Shown: positions 44,228 through 51,924 of the stretch, in pieces
Position numbering within the stretch: the first letter of the stretch is position 1
Layout of the letters: each line of letters begins with the position of its first letter
Made by a program: the position numbers and the translations under genes
NCBI GenBank assembly: GCA_016874755.1
Contig: VGTH01000012.1
Location: 1-64,000 of the forward strand
Direction of reading: 5' to 3'
From: Deltaproteobacteria bacterium
GTDB taxonomy: Bacteria; Desulfobacterota; Binatia; UBA9968
DNA: 64,000 nucleotides
Notes under the pieces: generated by a model
Seen by the model: the letters and a program-made list of their open reading frames with translations, nothing else
Told to the model about the DNA's origin: nothing
The model's database searches: none

Positions 44228-44297
44228 CGTTTGGCGTCTAGCGTCTAGCGTTAGCGGAGTCCGACAACGCCAAACCCTAGACGCTAGACGCCAAACG
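44228..44297. repeat. Perfect 21-bp inverted repeat spanning a convergent junction
   Basis: The 21-nt arm at 44228-44248 (key unit GGCGTCTAGCGTCTAG) is the exact reverse complement of 44277-44297. The left arm begins one base after the acyl-CoA dehydrogenase stop. The right arm contains the stop codon (44277-44279) and last six codons of the MFS gene. Each arm itself holds a GCGTCTA tandem duplication. Confidence 0.85.
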
Positions 44298-45482
44298 AAC
44301 GTCTTCCCGTTGCTTTATCCGCCGCACCAACCACACGCCAGTAAAGAACAACACCGTCGAACCGATCGAGCCGATCACGAACACACTGGCGATACCGGTC
44401 GCGTGCGCAATCAAGCCGCCAATCGATGGGCCGAGGATGTTGCCGAGATCGCCGGCGGCATTGTAGACGCCGGAGGCCAAGCCGCGCCGGACGCGTGATT
44501 CGGGCACGTCCTGCACTAATCCCACCGCGTTGGCGACGATGACAATGGCGCGCATCAAGCCCGAGGCGACATAGACAAACATAATCATGCCAAAGCCCGT
44601 AAATAGCGGGATGATCATTAGGATCAACGATTGCAGCGGCAGACCCAAGTACGAAAGGTTACGATGGCCGATCTTGTTGACAACATGGCCGCTGACCGGC
44701 CGGGTGACGGCGTTGATGCCGGCGTAGCCGGCGCGGATAATGCCGATCTGTGTCAGGCTCATGCCCACCGACAACCCGTAGAGGGAAATAAACGTGCCGC
44801 CCATCTGATGCAGCAGGTTCAAAAACAACGCGACCAACACAACCGTGGCCAGGCCCGGCTCCAGCAAAGCTTTGAAAGATTCTTTCGAAGTGAGCTTGGC
44901 AGCTTCTTTTTCTTTGCCCTTGGCGGCGCCCGCTCCAGCCGGCGCGCGCATCAACCACAGAAGCCTAACTGCCACCAGCGACAACAGCGCGCCCAGTTTG
45001 AAGCTCCAGTGGTAACCCCAATGATCGGCGATCCAGCCGCCGAAAAAGTTTCCCGTCGAGTAGCCCACCGCCAAGACGCCGACATAGTAACCCATGGCAT
45101 GATTGCGATTTTCATCCGGCGCCAGGGAGTCGACATAGAACGCCATGTAAAGCGTCGTCACCGCGCTGTAAGCGAAACCGTTCAAACAGTGCACGACCGC
45201 AAACGAAAGCGCGTCATAGGAAAAGCCGTAAAGATAGTTGGTCACACCCATGGCCAAGATCGCCAGCGACACCAGCCAGCGGGCGCTTTCTCGTTTGTAA
45301 AGCATCCCCACCGGCAACCGCGCCATTAATGCAAAGATCGGCGCCAGGGAAATCAACGTGCCGATCAACGCCACGGAAATTTTCATATGGCTGAGATAAG
45401 GCGGAATGACAGTCGAAGACGAATTGCTTTGAATGGTTACGGCGACAATCGGCACTAGAAGCTTAGCGGTGCTGAGTTTCAT
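44277..45482 (-). CDS. Major facilitator superfamily transporter
   Basis: 401 residues, twelve hydrophobic segments. Visible are the loop ARLPVGMLYKRESARW (motif A-like, shortened) and RPVSGHVVNKIGHR in the second half. The family is drug/metabolite MFS; substrate unknown. The C-terminal codons and stop lie inside an inverted repeat, suggesting that the repeat's insertion or expansion redefined the C-terminus. Position between acyl-CoA genes makes an organic acid a plausible substrate. Confidence 0.85.
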   Translation of the reverse strand: MKLSTAKLLVPIVAVTIQSNSSSTVIPPYLSHMKISVALIGTLISLAPIFALMARLPVGMLYKRESARWLVSLAILAMGVTNYLYGFSYDALSFAVVHCLNGFAYSAVTTLYMAFYVDSLAPDENRNHAMGYYVGVLAVGYSTGNFFGGWIADHWGYHWSFKLGALLSLVAVRLLWLMRAPAGAGAAKGKEKEAAKLTSKESFKALLEPGLATVVLVALFLNLLHQMGGTFISLYGLSVGMSLTQIGIIRAGYAGINAVTRPVSGHVVNKIGHRNLSYLGLPLQSLILMIIPLFTGFGMIMFVYVASGLMRAIVIVANAVGLVQDVPESRVRRGLASGVYNAAGDLGNILGPSIGGLIAHATGIASVFVIGSIGSTVLFFTGVWLVRRIKQREDVRLASSV

Positions 45483-45541
45483 ATCCCTTCAATTATTGGC
45501 CAAAAGCGCGCGAGGTTCAACCGGCCGCAGAACCCAAGACT

Positions 45542-45622
45542 CACCACGAAGACACGAAGAGCACGAAGTTCGGAATAAGGAGGTCTTTCTCCGGCCTTCG
45601 CGGGCTTCGTGGCTTCGTGGTG
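45542..45622. repeat. Inverted-repeat element, CACGAAG type (copy 2)
   Basis: CACCACGAAG (45542-45551) and CTTCGTGGTG (45613-45622) are perfect arms. Inside are CACGAAG, GCACGAAG and CTTCGTGG units. It has the same design as 12783-12869. It sits in the gap between the MFS gene start and the CitE-like gene. Confidence 0.75.
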
Positions 45623-45689
45623 CAAATTGAATTCTGGTTAGACATTTTCCCGGCCATCAGGTAGAAATCTCCGCGAAGGAGAAAGCGGA

Positions 45690-46574
45690 ATGGACTTGAT
45701 TCGGTCGTGGATGTTCGTGCCTGGCCATCGGCAGAAGATGATCGACAAGGCGCTCGGCTTAACTGCCGATGCCATCATGCTCGACATCGAAGACGGCGTG
45801 GCGCCCAACGAGAAAGACGCGGCGCGCAAAAACATCGCCGATTCTTTAGGCCGCGGCAAAGCCGCCGGCACGCCGGCGCGCTACGTGCGCATCAATGCCA
45901 TCGGCCATCCGCGCATGAACGCCGACCTTGCCGCGGTCATCCGCCCGGGGCTCGAAGGGTTGGTTTGCCCCAAGGTCGACACGGTCGACGAAGTGCGCAA
46001 AGTCGACGGGATTCTAAGCGAGCAAGAGCCAAAGAATCAGCTGGCCAAAGGCAGCGTCAAGCTTTTGATCGCCATCGAAAGCCCCAAAGGTCTTTACAAC
46101 GCCCCGGCCATCGCCGCGGCATCGCCGCGGGTTACCGGCTTATTGTTCGGCGCCGAAGATTTCGGCCGCGAGATCAATCTGCCGGCGATTCGCGAAGGCG
46201 AGGCGCGCGACTTGATCTACGCCCGCTCTTCCATGGTCATCGCCGCCGCCAGCGCCCACGTGCAAGCCATCGACGGCGTCTGGGTCGATTTGAACGATAC
46301 CCAGGGATTGTTCGGTTTCGCCAAACAGTCCCGCCAACTCGGCTTCTCCGGCATGTCGTGCATTCATCCGTCCCAGGTCGACGCCATCAATACGACTTTC
46401 AGCCCGACGCCCGCGGAGATCGATTACTGCCAAAAAGTCCTGCAAGCCTTCGACGAAGCCAACGCGCGCGGCGACGGCTCCATCGCCTTCGGCGGCCAAC
46501 TGATCGACCGCCCGATCGTCGAGCGCGCGCGCCGCACCATCGAGATGGCCAAATCCCTCGGCCAGATAAAATGA
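45690..46574 (+). CDS. HpcH/HpaI-CitE family CoA ester lyase
   Basis: 294 residues. The N-terminus RSWMFVPGHRQKMIDKAL, the metal-binding stretch DAIMLDIEDGVAPNEKDAAR, LLIAIESPKGLYNAPAIA with the metal Glu, and LLFGAEDFGREI with the metal Asp match CitE-like malyl-CoA/citramalyl-CoA lyases. It should cleave or form a 3-hydroxyacyl-CoA in the cytoplasm with Mg2+. Its nearness to MaoC and CoA-transferase genes supports a mesaconate/citramalate-like route. GAAGGAG-type site precedes the ATG. A perfect 9-bp hairpin follows the stop. Confidence 0.88.
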   Translation: MDLIRSWMFVPGHRQKMIDKALGLTADAIMLDIEDGVAPNEKDAARKNIADSLGRGKAAGTPARYVRINAIGHPRMNADLAAVIRPGLEGLVCPKVDTVDEVRKVDGILSEQEPKNQLAKGSVKLLIAIESPKGLYNAPAIAAASPRVTGLLFGAEDFGREINLPAIREGEARDLIYARSSMVIAAASAHVQAIDGVWVDLNDTQGLFGFAKQSRQLGFSGMSCIHPSQVDAINTTFSPTPAEIDYCQKVLQAFDEANARGDGSIAFGGQLIDRPIVERARRTIEMAKSLGQIK

Positions 46575-46619
46575 CACGCCGGAAGCGGCGTGTCATCCCG
46601 AGCGCAGCGCGAGGGATCT
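46573..46619. repeat. Hairpin plus CATCCCGAGCGCAGCGCGAGGGATC-type repeat
   Basis: GACACGCCG (46573-46581) and CGGCGTGTC (46586-46594) form a perfect 9-bp stem with a GAAG loop. It is followed directly by a second palindromic unit with ATCCC...GGGAT arms (46595-46617). This second unit is one I recall as a common short repeat in uncultivated proteobacteria. The pair lies between the CitE-like and MBL genes. Confidence 0.65.
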
Positions 46620-46654
46620 CGCCTACGGCACGATAAAAAATAGGAGAATTATCC

Positions 46655-47587
46655 ATGAAGGCAAAACTCATCGCGATTGTCTCGTTGATTGGGTGTATGA
46701 CCACCGGGGCAGCGGCGCCGGTGAAAATGACGGCGGTCAAAGTGACCGACGGCGTCTACATGTTGGAGCACTCCCAAGGCTCCGGCAACTCGACAGTTGT
46801 CTTCACCAACGAAGGCGTGGTCGTGTTCGACTGCCACATCGACAACTCGGATCAAACCCTTGCCTTCATTCGTTCTATGACCGACAAAAAAGTTCGCTAC
46901 CTAATCACTTCGCACAGCGCCGGCGATCATGCCACCGGCTCGTGGCATTTCCGCGAAGACAAACCGATCTGGATCGCCACCAAGAACCAGATACACGACT
47001 TACAGATGCAGGAGCTCGAAGAGTTCAACGAGCGCAAGAACTCCAACGATCCGCGCAATATCGCCTACAAGGGCAAGGAGCTCGGCCAACCCGACGTAGG
47101 CTTCGACGGTAGTATGACGCTTTATTTCGGCGGTCTGACCTTCGTCATCACCGCCGAAGGACGCGGCCATAGCACCGGCGATTTGACCGTCTACATTCCG
47201 CAGAAGCGCGTCTTCTTGATGGGCGATCTGCTCGACACCGAAATTCATCCGGGCCAGGGTGAGTCGGGCGGCATCTTTTTTTCCAACGTCGCCGGTTGGA
47301 TCAGAATTTTAGACAACATCATGGCGCGCAGCCTGGCTGTCGACACCTACGTCCCCGGCCACGGCCCCGTGCACGTCGGCCGCGGCGTCAAAGATTTGGA
47401 AGAGCAGAAGCGCTATTTCGTGGTCATGCGCAACGAAGTGGCCAAGATGGTGCAAGCCGGCAAGACCCTCGAACAGATCACCAAAGAGTTCAGGGTTCCG
47501 GAGGAGTTCGCGCATTACAAGCGGCCCGAGCGGCTGCGCCAATTCTTCCGGCTGTTCTATCATCAGCTGGCCGAAACAGGTTATTAG
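46655..47587 (+). CDS. Secreted metallo-beta-lactamase-fold hydrolase with altered metal motif
   Basis: 310 residues with a signal peptide (about 1-20). The fold is MBL: TDGVYMLEH, VVVFDCHID, then the metal motif TSHSAGDHATG, GRGHSTGDLTVY, FLMGDLLDT, and VPGHGPV. In the first motif the canonical H-x-H-x-D-H reads H-S-A-G-D-H, so one zinc-binding His is Ala; the other ligands are present. It may use one metal, or have a changed activity. GGAG with 6-7 nt spacing precedes the ATG. An SBP gene follows after 28 nt. Confidence 0.82.
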   Translation: MKAKLIAIVSLIGCMTTGAAAPVKMTAVKVTDGVYMLEHSQGSGNSTVVFTNEGVVVFDCHIDNSDQTLAFIRSMTDKKVRYLITSHSAGDHATGSWHFREDKPIWIATKNQIHDLQMQELEEFNERKNSNDPRNIAYKGKELGQPDVGFDGSMTLYFGGLTFVITAEGRGHSTGDLTVYIPQKRVFLMGDLLDTEIHPGQGESGGIFFSNVAGWIRILDNIMARSLAVDTYVPGHGPVHVGRGVKDLEEQKRYFVVMRNEVAKMVQAGKTLEQITKEFRVPEEFAHYKRPERLRQFFRLFYHQLAETGY

Positions 47588-47615
47588 TATTCTTGTGTCG
47601 ACAAGGAGGAACTTG

Positions 47616-48665
47616 ATGAAACGTTTTCTGACCGCAGTGGCGATCACGCTGGCGCTGGCATCCGCTGGCTGGGCGCAGGGCAAGATGTCGATGGAGCAAC
47701 TCGCCGCCTACAACAAGCCGGACCGTGAGAATGTGCTTTACAACGGCGCCAAAGCTGAAGGCAAAGTGACCTGGTACACTTCGCTCGCCGGCGATTCCTA
47801 CAAACAGCTCGCCGCCGCCTTCGAAGCCAAGTATCCCGGCGTCAGCGTAGAATCCTACCGCGCCACGCGCCAGGAGATGAGCGCGCGCATCATGGCCGAG
47901 TCGCAATCGAGGCGCTACATCGTCGACACCCTGGAAACCACCATCCCGCTGTTGAAGCTACTCAAAGATCAAAAGATGCTCGTGCCCTATTACTTTCCGA
48001 CCCAGGGAAAATATCCCGACCATGTCAAAGAGAAAGCGCCCCGTGGTCTGGTGTACTGGGCGATTGACCGCGAGTCGCACATCGGCCTTTCCTACAACAA
48101 GAACCAGATCCCGGCCAATGCCGTGCCGAGAAATTATGAAGGGCTGTTGCGTCCCGATCTCAAGGGCAAGATCGCCTTTGCCGGCAGCGACACTGGCGTC
48201 ACGGTCATGGGCGCCATGCTCAAATTCAAAGGCGAAGAGTTCGTCAAGAAACTGCGCGCCCAAGCGCCGATCACCCATAACGTCTCGGGCCGCGCCCTCC
48301 TCGACATGGTGATCTCGGGCGAAGTGGGCGCCTCGCCGACGACCTTTCGCAACCACGTCGAAGTTTCGCTCAAGGCCGGTGCGCCGATCGAGTGGATACC
48401 GATGGACGTCGTGCCGTCAAACTCCGGCTCCACCGGTGTTTCGGTGCAGGCGCCTCATCCGCACGCGGCGCTGCTATTGGCCGATTTCATCCTTGGCGAA
48501 GGCGGCCAAGCGGTCTTGGAAAAATATGAATACGGCAACCCGGTCAAAGACTATGGCTTCAAGCGCTGGTACCCGGAACAGGGCTTGAGCGCCGAGCAGA
48601 TCGACAAGCTCGAAGAAAAATGGCGCACCACGCTGCGCGATTTGACCAAGCGTTCGTCCTTCTAA
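47616..48665 (+). CDS. Extracellular SBP, iron(III)-type (family 1-like)
   Basis: 349 residues from ATG 47616, preceded by AAGGAGGA at 5-nt spacing; the longer frame from 47595 lacks a site. Signal peptide about 1-21 (GWA-QG). NGAKAEGKVTWYTSLAGDSY and KDYGFKRWYPEQGL show it is a paralogue of the SBP at 14102. No ABC permease is present. It follows the MBL-fold gene in one operon and ends at a strong terminator, so the aldehyde dehydrogenase downstream is a separate unit. Confidence 0.87.
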   Translation: MKRFLTAVAITLALASAGWAQGKMSMEQLAAYNKPDRENVLYNGAKAEGKVTWYTSLAGDSYKQLAAAFEAKYPGVSVESYRATRQEMSARIMAESQSRRYIVDTLETTIPLLKLLKDQKMLVPYYFPTQGKYPDHVKEKAPRGLVYWAIDRESHIGLSYNKNQIPANAVPRNYEGLLRPDLKGKIAFAGSDTGVTVMGAMLKFKGEEFVKKLRAQAPITHNVSGRALLDMVISGEVGASPTTFRNHVEVSLKAGAPIEWIPMDVVPSNSGSTGVSVQAPHPHAALLLADFILGEGGQAVLEKYEYGNPVKDYGFKRWYPEQGLSAEQIDKLEEKWRTTLRDLTKRSSF

Positions 48666-48683
48666 TTTTTCATCTCACCCGCT

Positions 48684-48721
48684 GAACATCAGAGCATGGC
48701 GCTATGCTCTGGTGTTCTTTT
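48684..48721 (+). terminator. Strong rho-independent terminator
   Basis: GAACATCAGAGCAT (48684-48697) pairs with ATGCTCTGGTGTTC (48704-48717) around a 6-nt loop, nearly perfect over 14 bp, followed by TTTT. It closes the CitE-MBL-SBP group. Confidence 0.85.
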
Positions 48722-48768
48722 ATGCGCCCGTTGTATGATCGATAAAAAATTACCCGTGAGGAATTTCA

Positions 48769-50238
48769 ATGAACACCGGCTCTTATATCGACGGCAAGTG
48801 GTTCCATCCTAAATCACCGCGCCTGGTGCGCAACTTAAATCCGGCCAATCCCGACGAAGTGATCGCCGAATTTCCGGCAGCGACCGTTGAGGACGTGCAG
48901 CGCGCCATCGACGTCGCGCAGGCGGCCTTTCGCAATTGGAAAAAAACTCCCGGCCCGGAGCGCGGCCGGGTGCTCTGGCGCGCCGCCGACATTGCGCGCC
49001 AGCGCGCCGACGAGATCGCCCGCGCGCTCACACGCGAAGAGGGCAAAGTCCTGAAAGAAGCCAAGGGCGAAGTGATGAAAGGCATCTCACTGTTGGAGTT
49101 CTACGCCGGCGAGGGCTTTCGCATGCACGGCAAGACGCTGCCTTCCGAAGCGCGCGATACTTTTACGTACACCGTGCGCCAGCCCTTGGGCGTCGTCGGC
49201 CTGATCGCGCCATGGAATTTTCCCTGGGCGATTCCGGTCTGGAAATCGGCGCCGGCGCTGGCCGCCGGCAACTGTGTCATCTTCAAGCCGGCGGAGCTGA
49301 CGCCGGCGACGGCGACGCTGCTCACCGAGATCTACGCCGAAGCGGGCTTGCCGCCCGGCGTTTTCAACATGATCGTCGGCTCGGGCTCCGTCGTTGGTGA
49401 AGCGATGGTCCATTCGCCGGTGCTGCGGGCGATTTCGTTTACCGGCTCCAACGAGATCGGCGGCGGGCTCTACGTCAAAGCAGCGCAGCGCGGCGCCAAG
49501 GTCACCTGCGAGATGGGCGGCAAAAACGCGGTTATCGTTATGGCGGATGCGGACCTGGACAAAGCCGCCATCGCCATCCACGGCGGCGCCTTCGGCTCCA
49601 CCGGCCAGCGCTGCACGGCGACTTCGCGCGTGATCGCCCATCCCGAGGTAAAAAATAGTCTGCTCGACCGCCTCGTCGCAGCCGCCGGCAAAATCAAAGT
49701 CGGCCCCGGTCTCGATGAGAGCGTCGATATGGGACCAGCCGTCGACGAGAAGCAGTGGCGCACCGATTTCGACTACATCAAAATCGGCCAGGAGGAAGGC
49801 GCCCAATTGGTTCTCGGCGGCAGAAAGCCGGAACATCTCGGCAAAGGCTACTTCGTCGAGCCGACGATTTTCGATAACGTCGCGCCGACCATGCGGATTT
49901 TCAAAGAAGAGATCTTCGGCCCGGTGCTGTCGGTGACCAGCGCGAAAACTCTCGACGAAGCGCTCACCTACGCCAACGGTGTCGAGTACGGTTTGACGAC
50001 ATCGATTTTCACCGAAAACATCGACACCATCATGCGCTTCGTCGACGAGGTCGAGACCGGCATGGTGCACGTCAACGAGCCGACCATCGGCGGCGAAGCG
50101 CAGCTCCCCTTCGGCGGCACCAAATCGACCGGCGTCGGCGAGCGCGAGATGGCGGAGGAAGGTCTCAACTTTTTTACAGAATTAAAAACTGTGTTTATCA
50201 ACTACTCCGGCAAGGCGGAAAGATCGATGACGCGCTAA
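48769..50238 (+). CDS. NAD(P)-dependent aldehyde dehydrogenase
   Basis: 489 residues, full length. [20 protein letters not shown] cofactor-binding region, FTGSNEIGG, catalytic Glu in CEMGGKN (about 251) and nucleophile Cys in [12 protein letters not shown] (about 286), then [10 protein letters not shown]. The overall look is that of 2,5-dioxovalerate (alpha-ketoglutarate semialdehyde) or succinate-semialdehyde dehydrogenases. It oxidises an aldehyde to an acid in the cytoplasm. GAGG precedes the ATG. Its partner pathway is not fixed by context. Confidence 0.9.
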   Translation: MNTGSYIDGKWFHPKSPRLVRNLNPANPDEVIAEFPAATVEDVQRAIDVAQAAFRNWKKTPGPERGRVLWRAADIARQRADEIARALTREEGKVLKEAKGEVMKGISLLEFYAGEGFRMHGKTLPSEARDTFTYTVRQPLGVVGLIAPWNFPWAIPVWKSAPALAAGNCVIFKPAELTPATATLLTEIYAEAGLPPGVFNMIVGSGSVVGEAMVHSPVLRAISFTGSNEIGGGLYVKAAQRGAKVTCEMGGKNAVIVMADADLDKAAIAIHGGAFGSTGQRCTATSRVIAHPEVKNSLLDRLVAAAGKIKVGPGLDESVDMGPAVDEKQWRTDFDYIKIGQEEGAQLVLGGRKPEHLGKGYFVEPTIFDNVAPTMRIFKEEIFGPVLSVTSAKTLDEALTYANGVEYGLTTSIFTENIDTIMRFVDEVETGMVHVNEPTIGGEAQLPFGGTKSTGVGEREMAEEGLNFFTELKTVFINYSGKAERSMTR

Positions 50239-50306
50239 GCGCGCTGACGAGCCGCTGCGGCAGAGAATGATCGCCTTCTCATCAGCCGGGACGGTCAGTG
50301 GGCAAA

Positions 50307-51896
50307 TTATACTTTCTTCTTCTGATGCGACAGATAGTCGACTAGCAGGTATTCGCCCAAGCGATCCGGCCGGGTGTAGAAGGCGCGGCCTTTGTTGATG
50401 CGCGTCAGGTCGTCGACGAAGCCACGCAAGACCGGGCTGTCGTCGAGCATAAACGTGTTAATGGTGATGCCTTTGCGGGTGATGCGCTCGGCTTCTTTTA
50501 AAGTTTCTTCGGCTGCCCGTTGGCTAATGCCGCCGAAGCTGAGCGGCCATTCGCAGTAGAGCCGGCCTTGGCGACAGTAAGCGGTCGGCTGGCCGTCGGT
50601 AATGACGATCATCTGCTGGTTTTGGCTCGGACGCCGCTCGAGCATTTGCGACGCCAGATGCAGGCCATCTTGTAAGTTGGTAAACGGGTCGCCCATGTTC
50701 CAAGTGGCCTGCGGCAAGTCCTTGGCTTTCAGCTCGACGGCGCGGGTAAAGAAACCGACGATGCCAAAATAGTCGCGCGGGTGGAGCGAGCGCACTAGGC
50801 TCTCCATAGCCAGGGCGACTTTTTTCGCCGCGGCAAAGCGCCCCTCCCAACTCATCGACCAACTCATGTCGAGCAGCAATACCGTCGCCGCCCGGGTGTT
50901 GTACTCGGTTTCGTAGACCGCGAAATCGCCCGGCCCGATGCGCACCGGCACGCCGCCGCCGCGCAACAGCGCGTTCTTGAGCGTCTGGATCATGTTGATA
51001 TGGAGCGGCTCGCCCTGGACGTAGGGCTTGCTGGTTTCAATCAACAACTCTTGGCTGCCGCGGTTGCGCGTGTTGTGACGCCCCATGCCATCGCGCCGCA
51101 GCTGTTGATAAATATCGCGCAGCGCTAACTGGCCGACCCGGCGCACGCCTTTGGGCGTGAGCTCGAAGCGGTCGCCCCGCTCCATCACGTAGCCGCCCTC
51201 TTCGAGCAGCGACTGCATGCGCATGATGCCTTCAAAATCCTGCTTGGGGTCGCCGCCGAGAAGCTTTTCGAGCAATTCTTTGTCGACGTCTTTTAGCTGC
51301 ATGCTGGAGAGCTGGCCTTCCAAACGGCGCAGCTCTTCCATGCGCTCCATCATTTCCTGCGACTGTTGGAAGTCCATCGGCGTTTGGCCGCGGAACAGAC
51401 TGCCCTCGCGGCGCAGCCAATTTTCCAGCTTGCGAATCTGCTCCAGTTGCGCCAGCAGCTGCTGAAACTCTTTTTCCGAGTCGGGGTTTTCGAAGCTATA
51501 AGCAGTTAGTTTTTCGACGGCTTCGCTGGTTTTGCTCGGCAGGTCGTTTAAGAACTGCTTCTTCGACTGCATGTCCTGGCCGGACTGGTCGAGCTCTTCA
51601 AGCGTCTGCCGTTCCTGGTCGAGGGCGTGATCGAGCTGCTCCTGAACTTCGTCCATGGCGGACTGGAGCTTGTACTCGTCGTACATTTTGCGCATCTCTT
51701 TGGCGATCTGCGACAGCAAATCGTCGATGCCCTTGGTCTGCTTTTCTCCCCGCTTGATGCCTTTCTGCATCAGGCGGCGCATCGCTTGCTGCAGGTCGCC
51801 GGTGTCGTTCATGTTCTCGTTGAGCTGATCGAAGACCTCGTCGGAATTGAGCGAGTCGCGCTGTCGATCGTCCCAGCGGCTGTAGCGGATGTGCAT
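50307..51896 (-). CDS. VWA-domain protein, partner of MoxR-like ATPase
   Basis: 529 residues. A long charged, coiled-coil region fills the first half (about 20-230), followed by a short linker and a C-terminal von Willebrand factor A domain (about 330-515). The MIDAS motif is intact: LLLDMSWSMSWEG (D-x-S-x-S near 340), and ITDGQPTAY supplies the third metal residue. No signal peptide, so cytoplasmic. It lies 28 nt downstream of the AAA ATPase, matching the ChlI/ChlD and MoxR-VWA pattern in which the pair remodels or inserts metal into a client protein. The client is unknown. Confidence 0.87.
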   Translation of the reverse strand: MHIRYSRWDDRQRDSLNSDEVFDQLNENMNDTGDLQQAMRRLMQKGIKRGEKQTKGIDDLLSQIAKEMRKMYDEYKLQSAMDEVQEQLDHALDQERQTLEELDQSGQDMQSKKQFLNDLPSKTSEAVEKLTAYSFENPDSEKEFQQLLAQLEQIRKLENWLRREGSLFRGQTPMDFQQSQEMMERMEELRRLEGQLSSMQLKDVDKELLEKLLGGDPKQDFEGIMRMQSLLEEGGYVMERGDRFELTPKGVRRVGQLALRDIYQQLRRDGMGRHNTRNRGSQELLIETSKPYVQGEPLHINMIQTLKNALLRGGGVPVRIGPGDFAVYETEYNTRAATVLLLDMSWSMSWEGRFAAAKKVALAMESLVRSLHPRDYFGIVGFFTRAVELKAKDLPQATWNMGDPFTNLQDGLHLASQMLERRPSQNQQMIVITDGQPTAYCRQGRLYCEWPLSFGGISQRAAEETLKEAERITRKGITINTFMLDDSPVLRGFVDDLTRINKGRAFYTRPDRLGEYLLVDYLSHQKKKV

Positions 51897-51924
51897 GATA
51901 ACGCCTTAAAAAACTCGGCGCGTT

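Noticed and set aside
49087-50070. 327-codon minus-strand open frame
   Set aside because: Antisense to the aldehyde dehydrogenase with all catalytic motifs intact on the plus strand.
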